64,000 nucleotides of DNA from Candidatus Omnitrophota bacterium (GTDB lineage: Bacteria; Omnitrophota; Gorgyraeia; Zapsychrales; Zapsychraceae): contig JAGOSC010000006.1 of the NCBI GenBank assembly GCA_018062515.1, positions 1 through 64,000 on the forward strand, written 5' to 3'. Shown here piece by piece: positions 1-8,562 of the stretch (positions are counted from its first letter, which is position 1; each line of letters opens with the position of its first letter). A program made the translations under genes and the position numbers. Under the pieces are notes generated by a model. The model did no database searches and had not been told where the DNA came from. It worked only from the letters and a program-made list of their open reading frames with translations.

Positions 1-1241
1 GTATATAAAGGATACCGATCCCAGGCGCCAAGTAGAACCATAATTTCAGCGACAAAATTTCCAAAGCCCGGTGCACCCGCCGAAGCCATCGCCGCCATGA
101 CAAAACAAGTTCCGACAAACGGCATCACTTTTAAAAAGCCGCCCCATTCCTCTAAATAACGTGTTTTGGTTTGATCCGTAATATAACCAATTAAAGCGAA
201 GGCCAGAGCCGCCATGATTCCGTGGGCGAACATCAAAAAGACAACGCCATTTAAACCGATAATATCTAAGGCGGCTAACCCAAGAAAGATGTATCCCATG
301 TGGCTGCAGCTGGAATAACCTAAAACATATTTGATATCTTTCTGAGTCAAGGCAATAAGCCCGCAAAAAATAATATTCACAATAGCAAGGCTCGCAAAGA
401 CCGGCATCCATATATGAGCAGCGACGGGCATGAGTTCTATCGCAAAACGGATAATGGCAAATGCCGCTAATTTTTTAAGGACTCCTGCGTGAAGCATGCT
501 AACGGCCGTCGGAGCTTCAGCGTATCCGACAGGCGCCCAGGTATGAAACGGCCAGAGTGTTAATGTAATACCAAAACCCACGACGATCATTGGGAAAATC
601 CAATGCTGAACCGGTAATGGTAATGGATTCATATCCAAATATTGTTTTAATTGAATGTAATCAAATGTGCCTAAACCGGTCGCATGATAAAGAGCAATAA
701 GCCCTATCAAAGCTAAGGACGCGCCCGCCGTTAAGTAAAGAGTTATCTTTATAGCCGCGTAGTCTCGACGAGCAGAACCCCAAATGCTTATCAGAAGAAA
801 AGTGGGAATCGTGGCTATTTCATGAAGAAAATAGAAGAAGAAAATATCCAAGGACAGAAAAGCACCGTACGTTCCAATCATCATTAAAAGCAGAAGAATG
901 TAGTATTCTTTGATACGATGTTTAATGGATTTTGAAATTAGGACGCTGGTAAAAGACACAGCTCCGACTAATAGAATCATAAGCGAATTGATTCCGTCTA
1001 GACCTATATGAAATGAAATTCCGAACGGTACAACCCAGGGAATTTTTTCAATAAATTGAAAACCGCCCGCCACGGTATCATAAGCGGCAAAGAGCCAAAT
1101 AGATAAAAGAAAGGGAAGTAAAGTTGTGATAATCGAAATTCTACGAATCAAAGAATGGTTATCCGACGGAGTTAAGAATAGAAGCAGCAAGCCTAACGTC
1201 GGAAATCCTAATAACCAAATGAGTGGATGAGAAATGATCAT
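1..1241 (-). CDS. nuoM: NADH-quinone oxidoreductase subunit M (partial, 3' end beyond window)
   Basis: Proton-pumping antiporter-like subunit of the complex I membrane arm. The frame is open from ATG at 1241 to the left edge, about 413 codons of a protein usually near 500. It begins MIISHPLIWLLGFP and is almost entirely hydrophobic helices. Family landmarks are visible: a Glu in FYFLHEIATIP (about residue 141, matching the conserved TM5 glutamate) and the WPFHTWAPVGYAEAPTAVS stretch followed by HAGVLKKL with its lysines. The start overlaps the nuoL stop as ATGA, which implies translational coupling. It is the last complete-start gene of the J-K-L-M run; nuoN would be expected next, outside the window. 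The call is firm; only the C-terminus is missing. Confidence 0.95.
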   Translation of the reverse strand, partial: MIISHPLIWLLGFPTLGLLLLFLTPSDNHSLIRRISIITTLLPFLLSIWLFAAYDTVAGGFQFIEKIPWVVPFGISFHIGLDGINSLMILLVGAVSFTSVLISKSIKHRIKEYYILLLLMMIGTYGAFLSLDIFFFYFLHEIATIPTFLLISIWGSARRDYAAIKITLYLTAGASLALIGLIALYHATGLGTFDYIQLKQYLDMNPLPLPVQHWIFPMIVVGFGITLTLWPFHTWAPVGYAEAPTAVSMLHAGVLKKLAAFAIIRFAIELMPVAAHIWMPVFASLAIVNIIFCGLIALTQKDIKYVLGYSSCSHMGYIFLGLAALDIIGLNGVVFLMFAHGIMAALAFALIGYITDQTKTRYLEEWGGFLKVMPFVGTCFVMAAMASAGAPGFGNFVAEIMVLLGAWDRYPLY

Positions 1242-3076
1242 AAGCTAATCACCATCATGAAAAATAAAATAATCGTTCCAAAAACAAAAATTAAGGCATG
1301 CGACTGAACCAAGCCGGTTTGAAGAAGACGAAGAGCTCTCCCTGTTGCCTTAGCTGTACCCGTCGTGCCGTGAACACCAGCGTCGACGACCACTCTTTTT
1401 TCAAACCATGCGAGCATAGTAGCTATCCATTGTTGTACGTGAGTTACATACCAACCGTAAAGAGTATCGAAATAGTATTTATTTTTGAAAATAGGATAAA
1501 GAAATCCAAGATTGGTTTCTAAAGGATCACGGCTGGGACGTTTACTGTAAATTAAATACGAAATACCTAAGCCTAAGATTGCCACGAAAGACGAAATCAA
1601 AGCAACTTTCATATTTAATTCCGGATGAGATTCATGAGGAAATAAGAAATGAGGAATTCCGATAAAACCGCCCACGACGGAAAGAATAGCTAAAAAGATC
1701 AAGGGAATCGTCATTACCGCCGGTGATTCGTGCGCAGGATGATGATGGTCAGCTTTACCTAAAAACGCCGTCCAAAATAAACGTCCCATGTAAAATGCTG
1801 TTAAGCCGGAAGTGATCGAGGCTATCCAATAAAGCGTTGTATTGTGTTCATAGGCCAAGGCTAAAATTTCATCTTTACTCCAAAATCCGCTGAGCGGAAA
1901 AATTCCACAAAGGGCTAAAGTTCCAATTAAAAAAGTAATGCCGGTAATTGGCATTTGTTTTAAAAGCCCCTGCATTTTCCAAATATTTTGTTCGTGATGA
2001 AGACCGTATATGACACTACCAGCGCCGAGGAATAAGAGGGCCTTAAAGAATGCGTGCGTGGTTAAATGATACATGCCTTGCATCGGGCCTGCTAATCCCA
2101 GAGCCATAACCATTAAACCTAATTGACTAAGCGTTGAGTAGGCAAGTATTCTTTTGATATCATTTTCAACCATAGCCAATGTTGCGGCCATTAAGGCTGT
2201 GATACCGCCGATATAAGCAATAATATTTAAAACATCCGGCAATGGTTCAAAAATAAAAAAGGTGCGGGCTAAAAGATAAATCCCAGCCGCGACCATGGTT
2301 GCCGCGTGAATCAAAGCGCTGACAGGTGTTGGACCTTCCATAGCATCCGGCAGCCAAACATGCAGAGGAACTTGAGCTGATTTTCCGACGACGCCGCAGA
2401 AAAGGAGTAGAGCAGCGATCGATAATAAATGAGGATCAATATGAGAAACAGTTTGCGCCAAATCGGTAAAAAGAAAACTTCGTCCCTGACCAACATCGGA
2501 TAAGCTCCATAACAAAAGAATTCCGCACAAAAATCCGAAATCAGCAAAACGATTGACCATGAAAGCTTTTACACCCGCATTAGCCGCAGAAGTTTTCTCA
2601 TACCAAAATCCAATGAGAAGGTATGAACTTAAACCGACGAGTTCCCAAAATATAAACAATTGAATAAAATTATTAGCCAGCACAATCCCAATCATTGAAA
2701 AAGCGAAAAGACTTAAAAATGCAAAGAACCGCGGGCTGCCGGGATCTTCCGCCATATATCCTCGGGAGTAAATAAAAATGGCGCTACCGACACCGGTCAC
2801 AACGAGCATCATCATAATAGCTAAAGGATTAATTAAAAAACCAAAGTTAATCGTCAATGAATCAAACTGAATCCAAGTGAGAGATTGCTGAAATTCCGAC
2901 GGTGAGGCGTGAAAGATTTGATTACCGATTAATAAAGTGCAGACGAAGGAAATTAAGATACCAAGAATAGCCGTCCAAGAACTTAACGTTTTAGAACGAA
3001 GAAAAAATAGCGTTATCAGCACGCAGGCGATTAATGGCGCAAAAAAAGCTGTCCAGGCCAAACAAGGGCTTACCAT
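1238..3076 (-). CDS. nuoL: NADH-quinone oxidoreductase subunit L
   Basis: Distal antiporter-like subunit of complex I, 612 residues, normal family length. Visible landmarks are FIFWELVGLSSYLL with the conserved TM5 Glu (about residue 145), a Lys in GVVGKSAQVPLHVWLPDAM, and PTPVSALIHAATMVAAG of the discontinuous helix region. A long C-terminal stretch (about 500-612), with an amphipathic segment and a last hydrophobic helix, corresponds to the lateral helix that clamps the membrane arm. It overlaps nuoK upstream by a few bases and shares ATGA with nuoM downstream, so the genes are one transcription and translation unit. Nothing is missing or disrupted. Confidence 0.97.
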   Translation of the reverse strand: MVSPCLAWTAFFAPLIACVLITLFFLRSKTLSSWTAILGILISFVCTLLIGNQIFHASPSEFQQSLTWIQFDSLTINFGFLINPLAIMMMLVVTGVGSAIFIYSRGYMAEDPGSPRFFAFLSLFAFSMIGIVLANNFIQLFIFWELVGLSSYLLIGFWYEKTSAANAGVKAFMVNRFADFGFLCGILLLWSLSDVGQGRSFLFTDLAQTVSHIDPHLLSIAALLLFCGVVGKSAQVPLHVWLPDAMEGPTPVSALIHAATMVAAGIYLLARTFFIFEPLPDVLNIIAYIGGITALMAATLAMVENDIKRILAYSTLSQLGLMVMALGLAGPMQGMYHLTTHAFFKALLFLGAGSVIYGLHHEQNIWKMQGLLKQMPITGITFLIGTLALCGIFPLSGFWSKDEILALAYEHNTTLYWIASITSGLTAFYMGRLFWTAFLGKADHHHPAHESPAVMTIPLIFLAILSVVGGFIGIPHFLFPHESHPELNMKVALISSFVAILGLGISYLIYSKRPSRDPLETNLGFLYPIFKNKYYFDTLYGWYVTHVQQWIATMLAWFEKRVVVDAGVHGTTGTAKATGRALRLLQTGLVQSHALIFVFGTIILFFMMVISL

Positions 3077-3372
3077 TTTAAATCCTTTAGTTCATCCGCT
3101 TGAATCGTGGAGAAATGACGATAGATGAGTACGATAATTGCCAAACCGATAGCAACTTCAGCTGCAGCGACGAGAATGACGAAGAATACGATTAATTGAC
3201 CCGCATAATCTCCGTTAAAACGTGAAAATGCGACGAAAGAAAGATTGGATGCCGCTAGAAGAAGTTCTAAAGATAAAAGAATTTTAAGTACATTCCGGCT
3301 CGTCGTTATACCAACAACTCCGATGGAAAAAAGGATGCCGCTCAAAATAATATAATGTTCCAGGCTGATCAT
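3070..3372 (-). CDS. nuoK: NADH-quinone oxidoreductase subunit K
   Basis: Small three-helix complex I subunit, 100 residues, exactly the usual size. The two conserved membrane glutamates are visible, in LLSLELLLAASN (helix 2) and AAAEVAIGLAIIV (helix 3); in the family these link the quinone-site channel to the antiporter subunits. The start ATG at 3372 overlaps the nuoJ stop by 4 bp, and its 3' end overlaps the nuoL start by 7 bp. Tight overlaps on both sides support co-translation. Confidence 0.97.
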   Translation of the reverse strand: MISLEHYIILSGILFSIGVVGITTSRNVLKILLSLELLLAASNLSFVAFSRFNGDYAGQLIVFFVILVAAAEVAIGLAIIVLIYRHFSTIQADELKDLKW

Positions 3373-3878
3373 GATGTTTTTAATGCTCCTTGAGCTAAAG
3401 AAACAATAGCGAAAATAGCTATCAGTAAAAGGAGTGATGTTAATTCAAAGGGAAGTAAATAATCTGTGAAAAGAATTTGTCCTATATTTTCTATGGTTCC
3501 TCGCACGGAGGTAAGTCCTAGTGTTCGGGTTTCAAGAAAACTTCGAAAGACTAAGAAAAATCCGGACATAAATGTTAATCCGGCAACCCAGCCTAAAATT
3601 CGAAAACGGCTCTGTTCTAATGTTGTAAATGTAGGCGAGTTAAGATTTAAGCACATGACCACAAAGAGAAAGAATACGAGGACGGCCCCCGCATATACTA
3701 ATAGAAGGATAATACCGACAAAAAATGCTTCTAAGAGGACAAAAAGCGAAGATAAGGAAAAAATAACGACGACTAAAGAGAGGACATTATAAAGCGGGTT
3801 GCGTGCAAATACCACGCCCAGGCTGGCTAAAACGAGGACGGTCGCGAATAGATAGAAAAAAAGAAGTGACATGCTCAT
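3369..3878 (-). CDS. nuoJ: NADH-quinone oxidoreductase subunit J
   Basis: Complex I membrane subunit of 169 residues with about five predicted helices. It begins MSMSLLFFYLFATVLVLASL and carries NPLYNVLSLVVVIFSLSSLF and YAGAVLVFFLFVVMCLNL, both typical of NuoJ (the second is the pi-bulge helix region). ATG at 3876-3878 is used here; a second ATG two codons on is equally possible, and neither has a strong Shine-Dalgarno site. It is the first gene of this nuo block: upstream is a divergent histidine kinase, so nuoA-I must be elsewhere. The hydrophilic arm is therefore encoded away from this J-K-L-M group. Confidence 0.95.
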   Translation of the reverse strand: MSMSLLFFYLFATVLVLASLGVVFARNPLYNVLSLVVVIFSLSSLFVLLEAFFVGIILLLVYAGAVLVFFLFVVMCLNLNSPTFTTLEQSRFRILGWVAGLTFMSGFFLVFRSFLETRTLGLTSVRGTIENIGQILFTDYLLPFELTSLLLLIAIFAIVSLAQGALKTS

Positions 3879-4030
3879 TCAGAAAATATTACTTTCATGA
3901 TTTTTAATGCCGTGTTACTTTGGTTAATATTAAAAGAAGAATAATAATATGTGTATATAGTAAATGAGATCAAAAGTGAGAACAAGTCAAGAAAACATCA
4001 ATTTTTTTCGCGCGATCTATTCTATCAAAT

Positions 4031-5236
4031 ATGAATAATTTAAAAATAATATTAAGTAAAATTTTTTCATACATAAAAACTCTGGGTATTGTTAAAGAAC
4101 GTGAAATACAAACAGATCTTTTGTTCCGCTTAAGTAAAGATCTGGCCGCCGCCGAGTTATTGGACGAGGTTTTAGATTGTATTCGTACTAACTTCCGGAA
4201 AATTTTTAACTGTTATGTGGGCATTTTTTTGTGGAGTGATGGCAAGATCGATTTAAATGTTGTGGATTCTGATTTTCCATTGAGTAAGGATGTTCACACT
4301 GAGCCATGGTTTTTGGCTATTAATAAATCAAGCGGGTTAATTAATGAACCGTTTAAAGATTCGCACGCGTATTATGCTCCGCTCCAAACATCTAAAGGTG
4401 TATTCGGCGCTTTGGGAATTGAATTAAAGAATAGAGAAGAGTTTGGTCCTAAAAATAGACATTTATTCATCGCTTTAGCCAATCAAGCGGCCGTTGCTAT
4501 TCAGCGAACCAAACTTGCGGATGCCTCCCGTCAGGTCGAGCTGATGAAAGAAAGAGAAAAGTTACATACGGCTCTTTTGAATTCTATTTCACATGATTTA
4601 CGGACGCCTTTGGTTTCCATTATGGGTGCTTTAAGCAGTCTCTTACAGGATTACTCGTCGATCGACTCTAAAACACGGGAAGAATTGTTGACGGCAGCGT
4701 ATGAAGATTCGGATCATTTGAATCGATTTGTGGGTAACTTATTGGATATGACTCGTCTTGAAGCTAAGGCCTTAAAGATTCGGATTGAACCTTGTGAGCT
4801 AAGAGATGTAATTGGAACGTCCTTGCAAACATTAAAATATGAAGTGAAACGAAGAAATATTTCAATCAATATTCCGTCGGACTTGCCGGAAATTCCGATG
4901 GACTTTGTTTTGATGATGAGGGTGTTTGTTAATCTCATTGATAATGCGGTTAAATATTCTCCCGCCAAAACACCAATTGATATCAGTGTTACATTATTAG
5001 AGGATAAAGTAAGAATTGACGTTAAAGATTTCGGGATTGGCATTCCAAAAGATGATGTGATTAAAATTTTTGATAAGTTTTATCGCGCGGTCAATCGTCA
5101 AGTGACGGGAACAGGATTGGGGCTTTCTATTTGCAAAGGAATGGTTGAGGCGCATGGAGGACGAATTTTTGCGGTGAATAATGCTGGACCGGGTGCAACC
5201 ATTTCGGTAGAATTGCCTTTAATTACGAAAGAGTAA
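4031..5236 (+). CDS. Soluble sensor histidine kinase, KdpD C-terminal-like (GAF + HisKA + HATPase)
   Basis: Two-component kinase of 401 residues. Residues about 25-160 look like a GAF domain (ends ALANQAAVAIQRTKLA); a linker helix leads to the H-box SISHDLRTPLVSIMGA with phospho-acceptor His about 188. An N-box (VNLIDNAVKYSP) and G-boxes (DFGIGIP, GTGLGLSICKGM) follow. No membrane helix or signal peptide is seen, so it is cytoplasmic. The catalytic half most resembles KdpD, but the N-terminal KdpD/UspA and four-helix membrane modules are absent. The response regulator follows after 2 bp. No clear Shine-Dalgarno precedes ATG 4031. Potassium sensing is not supported: no kdpFABC is nearby. Confidence 0.85.
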   Translation: MNNLKIILSKIFSYIKTLGIVKEREIQTDLLFRLSKDLAAAELLDEVLDCIRTNFRKIFNCYVGIFLWSDGKIDLNVVDSDFPLSKDVHTEPWFLAINKSSGLINEPFKDSHAYYAPLQTSKGVFGALGIELKNREEFGPKNRHLFIALANQAAVAIQRTKLADASRQVELMKEREKLHTALLNSISHDLRTPLVSIMGALSSLLQDYSSIDSKTREELLTAAYEDSDHLNRFVGNLLDMTRLEAKALKIRIEPCELRDVIGTSLQTLKYEVKRRNISINIPSDLPEIPMDFVLMMRVFVNLIDNAVKYSPAKTPIDISVTLLEDKVRIDVKDFGIGIPKDDVIKIFDKFYRAVNRQVTGTGLGLSICKGMVEAHGGRIFAVNNAGPGATISVELPLITKE

Positions 5237-5238
5237 AT

Positions 5239-5940
5239 ATGGAAAACGATCAAAATATGCGGATTCTCATCGTCGACGATGAGAAAGCCATACGGCGTTT
5301 TTTAAAAGCAACATTAGTATCTCATGGTTACAATGTGTTTGAAGCGGCCAACGGTGCTGAGGCGCTTAAACAATCCGTATTTTTGTATCCGGACGCGGTT
5401 ATTTTAGATTTAGGTTTACCGGACATGGATGGCGTTGAAGTCACGCGACAGATTCGAAAAAGATCACAAATTCCTGTCATCATTTTATCGGTACGCGAAA
5501 ATGAATCTGATAAAATAGCAGCGTTGGACGCGGGCGCGGATGATTATTTAACCAAGCCGTTTAAAGCCGGAGAAATGCTCGCCCGTATTCGCGCGGTCAT
5601 GCGCAGGTTGCTCCCTCAAAATTATGACGCGGTCTTCACCGTCGGAAAATTATCCGTTGATATCGGAAAACGTAATGTCACCGTTAAGGGGAAGCTGGTA
5701 CATTTAACGCCGATTGAATATGCTATCCTTAAATTTTTCGTATTAAATGCCGGCAAGGTTTTGACTCATAAGCAAATATTAAATGAAATTTGGGACAAGA
5801 CGGAAGAATTTGAGGGAACGGCGCATTTATTAAGAGTAACGATTAGTAATCTACGCAATAAAATTGAAACCGACCCAAATCGACCGACCTATATTCTGAC
5901 CGAGCCCGGCGTCGGTTATCGACTTTCCATGGATGTGTAA
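5239..5940 (+). CDS. OmpR-family response regulator, KdpE-like
   Basis: DNA-binding response regulator of 233 residues. The receiver domain (1-125) has the acidic pair DD (13-14), phospho-acceptor Asp about 57 in VILDLGLPDMDG, and the conserved Lys in DYLTKPFKAGE. The winged-helix output domain (about 130-230) ends TEPGVGYRLSMDV, a typical Trans_reg_C ending. FEGTAHLLRVTISNLRNKIE resembles KdpE. It follows its kinase by 2 bp, so it is the cognate partner. The start could also be the Met at codon 7. The target is unknown; the transhydrogenase genes begin 196 bp downstream and may or may not be under its control. Confidence 0.88.
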   Translation: MENDQNMRILIVDDEKAIRRFLKATLVSHGYNVFEAANGAEALKQSVFLYPDAVILDLGLPDMDGVEVTRQIRKRSQIPVIILSVRENESDKIAALDAGADDYLTKPFKAGEMLARIRAVMRRLLPQNYDAVFTVGKLSVDIGKRNVTVKGKLVHLTPIEYAILKFFVLNAGKVLTHKQILNEIWDKTEEFEGTAHLLRVTISNLRNKIETDPNRPTYILTEPGVGYRLSMDV

Positions 5941-6135
5941 TCCTCTTATTCAGTAAATCTCATCGACACCACCAAAAAATAATTGACTTTTCTTGACTTG
6001 TCGTGATTTTTATGTTCCTCTAATATATTGATGAATTTTTCCTTCACTAATATTAATAAAGAATGGCGAATATGCCTGGTCATTTGTCCTGATCAATTTT
6101 TCCGGACGCAGCAATTTAAATAAAAAGGAGTACCC

Positions 6136-6423
6136 ATGGATTTAGCCTCTTTACTTCTCATTTTATCTTTATCCGTTCTTTTAGGATTTGTACTTATTGC
6201 ACGGGTTCCGCCCCTTTTGCATACGCCGCTCATGTCAGAGGCCAATGCCATTTCAGGAATTACTTTAATCGGAGCCGTGATTGCTGCTGGTTCAGAAGTG
6301 AACGATAATTTATCCGTTATTTTAGGAACAGCGTCGGTGGCCTTAACCACCTATAATGTGATCGGCGGATATGTCATTACAGAAAGAATGCTTAAAATGT
6401 TTAAGAAAAAGGAGCAAAAGTGA
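6136..6423 (+). CDS. pntAB: NAD(P) transhydrogenase subunit alpha part 2 (membrane domain)
   Basis: Membrane subunit of proton-translocating nicotinamide nucleotide transhydrogenase, 95 residues with three or four helices. The stretch HTPLMSEANAISGITLIGAV is characteristic of the PntA C-terminal domain. In split-type enzymes (Rhodospirillum pattern) this is a separate gene. AAAAGGAG lies 4-5 bases before ATG. The pntB start overlaps its stop. The expected first gene, the NAD(H)-binding subunit pntAA, is not upstream: only a 195-bp spacer and an unrelated regulator are there. Confidence 0.92.
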   Translation: MDLASLLLILSLSVLLGFVLIARVPPLLHTPLMSEANAISGITLIGAVIAAGSEVNDNLSVILGTASVALTTYNVIGGYVITERMLKMFKKKEQK

Positions 6424-7796
6424 GTATGAACGGAATCATCCCATTTGCGTATATTATTAGTTCAATTCTTTTTGCCTTCGGTATTAAGATGTTGGGTTCG
6501 CCCGTATCCGCCCGAAAAGGGAATATGTTGTCGATGATGGGAATGTCTTTGGCGGTCGTCGTTACTTTGTTTAGTCAGGGTATTTTAACGTATCAGTGGA
6601 TTATTATCGGGGTGATTATCGGTGCTTCCTTCGGAATTTTCACAGCTAGTCGTGCGGCCATGACTCAAATGCCGGAGACTATAGCGCTTTTGCATGGTTT
6701 CGGCGGTTTAGGAAGTTTATTGGTGGATTGGTCGGCCTATCACAATCACCATTCGACAGATTTGGTTGTTATCATTTCTATTTATCTCTCCGTTTTGATT
6801 GGCGGCGTTACATTCACGGGAAGCTGCATTGCCTGGGGAAAATTAAGCGAGCGTCTTCCGGGAAAAGCGATTATCTTTCCCGGATTTAAGTATGTTAGTT
6901 TTGCTGTCCTAGCCTTATTGATTATCGGAGGGATTATTTTTATTGGCAACCCGTTAGAAAGTTACCATATCTTTTTGGGTATCATGGTCTTGTCCTTCAT
7001 TTTTGGTGTTTTGCTCGTGCTTCCTATTGGGGGAGCAGACATGCCGGTCGTTATTTCCGTCCTAAACAGTTATTCCGGTCTAGTTGCCTGCACCACAGGA
7101 TTTGTTATCAATAATACGGTTCTCATTGTCGTCGGAGCATTGGTTGGAGCTAATGGGATTATTTTAAGTATCATTATGTGCAAAGCTATGAATCGGCCTT
7201 TACTTAATGTTTTATTCGGCGGTTTTACCGTCAATACTTCGAAAAAAGTGGCCGGAGAAAAAAAAGATCCAAAGGCTCTTTCCGTCGAGGATGCATTTTT
7301 TATTTTGGAAAATGCAAAATCCGTTGTTGTTGTTCCCGGTTATGGCTTGGCCGTCGCGCAAGCGCAGCATGCTTTAAAGGAATTATGTGAATTGTTGGAA
7401 AAAGAAGGCTGTGAAGTAAAATACGCAATTCATCCCGTCGCTGGACGCATGCCTGGCCACATGAATGTTTTACTCGCTGAGGCAAATATTTCCTATGAGC
7501 AAATGGTGGAAATGGCTGTCATCAATCCAAGCATGGATACAGTTGACGTGGCCATCGTCATTGGAGCAAATGACGTCGTCAATCCGGCGGCGCGTACAGA
7601 TAAAACCTCTCCGATTTACGGAATGCCCATTATTGATGTCGATAAAGCCAAGACGGTTTTTGTTTTTAAACGTTCGATGGCTACCGGTTTTGCCGGCATC
7701 GAAAATGAACTTTTCTACAATGAAAATACATGTATGATTTTTGGCGATGCCAAACAATCACTACAGGCCTTAGTGGCCCAATTTAAAGTAGAATAG
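6420..7796 (+). CDS. pntB: NAD(P) transhydrogenase subunit beta
   Basis: Beta subunit of transhydrogenase, 458 residues, full length. Residues 1-265 are membrane helices (TMPETIALLHGFGGL-like motif present as TQMPETIALLHGFGG). The C-terminal NADP(H)-binding domain has VVVVPGYGLAVAQAQ, HPVAGRMPGHMNVLLAEA, IGANDVVNPAA and VFKRSMATGFAG, all hallmark motifs with no loss. Starts at GTG 6420, giving a GTGA overlap with the upstream stop; ATG 6426 is an alternative, and GGAG at 6411-6414 serves both. It needs the missing NAD(H)-binding subunit to transfer hydride. Confidence 0.96.
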   Translation: MSMNGIIPFAYIISSILFAFGIKMLGSPVSARKGNMLSMMGMSLAVVVTLFSQGILTYQWIIIGVIIGASFGIFTASRAAMTQMPETIALLHGFGGLGSLLVDWSAYHNHHSTDLVVIISIYLSVLIGGVTFTGSCIAWGKLSERLPGKAIIFPGFKYVSFAVLALLIIGGIIFIGNPLESYHIFLGIMVLSFIFGVLLVLPIGGADMPVVISVLNSYSGLVACTTGFVINNTVLIVVGALVGANGIILSIIMCKAMNRPLLNVLFGGFTVNTSKKVAGEKKDPKALSVEDAFFILENAKSVVVVPGYGLAVAQAQHALKELCELLEKEGCEVKYAIHPVAGRMPGHMNVLLAEANISYEQMVEMAVINPSMDTVDVAIVIGANDVVNPAARTDKTSPIYGMPIIDVDKAKTVFVFKRSMATGFAGIENELFYNENTCMIFGDAKQSLQALVAQFKVE

Positions 7797-7899
7797 GAAA
7801 AACTCCGCATTACTTTGTAACGCTTGAGTGCTAATCCTTCCTAAAAACCTCGTCTAAGGATCGTGTTTTTATTTTATTTCTTCGCATAAAATATTACAT

Positions 7900-7943
7900 T
7901 TAATCCTATTTTAACCTTCATTTAATCTTCCATATTATATATT
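7900..7943 (+). promoter_or_regulatory. Triple 11-bp direct repeat operator with -10 box (copy 1)
   Basis: Three head-to-tail 11-mers start at 7900 (TTAATCCTATT), 7911 (TTAACCTTCAT) and 7922 (TTAATCTTCCA). A -10-like TATATT sits at 7938-7943, exactly 16 bp after the start of the third repeat. The same layout precedes the genes at 8563 and 11885. 11-bp direct repeats overlapping the -35 position are the usual binding mode of OmpR/PhoB-family activators. It probably drives the secreted protein at 8009; the regulator is inferred. Confidence 0.75.
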
Positions 7944-8008
7944 CATATCTGCACGTCTAGTAAAGCACGTAGAACCTTATTTAACAATTTGTATAAAAGG
8001 AGAATATC

Positions 8009-8443
8009 ATGAAAAGTAAAATATTTTTTCTTACATTGGTGGCTGTTTTTTCTATTAGCCATGAAGCGCTAGCAGAAAGTCGTATGAACCGGTTAACGCC
8101 GGATATCAACGATAGTCAAGCCGTTAAAAGTTCGAGTAGACAAAATGCGGGATCTTCGGATGGTATTCGTAACAACCTTCGAGATTTAAATGCCGACCGT
8201 ATTGATGCAGCGAAAGATCATAATTACCGAGGGTGGAATAAACGGAAATTCAATGATAAAAAGTTTCAGAAAAAGATTGATCGAATCAATAAGACTAGAA
8301 GTTTAACTTCCGAAGAAAAAGCAAAACGCATTAAAATAATCGAAGATAAAAGAGCTCGAGCCAAAGATCGGTTCACATCTAAACATAAGGAATTTAGAAA
8401 TAATCTAAGGGGTGATGACCGAATTTTACCGTCGGGAATGTAA
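8009..8443 (+). CDS. Secreted small basic protein of unknown function
   Basis: 144 residues; I do not recognise the family. The N-terminus MKSKIFFLTLVAVFSIS with an ALA-ES cleavage region is a good Sec signal peptide, so the mature protein of about 120 residues is exported. The mature part is rich in Lys, Arg, Asp and Asn, with a predicted helical Lys/Arg-Asp/Glu segment (about 85-130, including SLTSEEKAKRIKIIEDKRA). It has no cysteines or catalytic motif. A strong AAAAGGAG lies 6 bases before the ATG. It sits behind operator copy 1, suggesting induction with the neighbouring stress genes. A periplasmic chaperone-like or Spy/CpxP-like role is conceivable from size and charge but unproven. Confidence 0.75.
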   Translation: MKSKIFFLTLVAVFSISHEALAESRMNRLTPDINDSQAVKSSSRQNAGSSDGIRNNLRDLNADRIDAAKDHNYRGWNKRKFNDKKFQKKIDRINKTRSLTSEEKAKRIKIIEDKRARAKDRFTSKHKEFRNNLRGDDRILPSGM

Positions 8444-8456
8444 AAATAAGAGGTAA

Positions 8457-8500
8457 TTAATCGTTTTTTAATCTTCTCTTAATGTGCACTTTGTTACACT
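8457..8500 (+). promoter_or_regulatory. Triple 11-bp direct repeat operator with -10 box (copy 2)
   Basis: Repeats begin at 8457 (TTAATCGTTTT), 8468 (TTAATCTTCTC) and 8479 (TTAATGTGCAC), exactly 11 bp apart. TACACT at 8495-8500 is 16 bp after the third repeat start, the same geometry as copies 1 and 3. It lies just downstream of the previous stop codon and drives the gene at 8563. Confidence 0.75.
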
Positions 8501-8562
8501 CGACTCAGATGGTCAGAAATTAGGGAAGTAAAACAAATATAAATTAAGAAAAGGAGAAAGGC

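Noticed and set aside
46..411. Minus-strand open frame of 121 codons rich in Cys, Tyr and Arg
   Set aside because: It is out of frame with nuoM, which covers the same bases with clear complex I motifs.
5983..6029. TTGACTTTTC / TTGACTTGTC 10-bp direct repeat before pntAB
   Set aside because: Two TTGACT elements and several AT boxes are present, but no pairing gives 16-18 bp spacing; not enough for a promoter or operator call.
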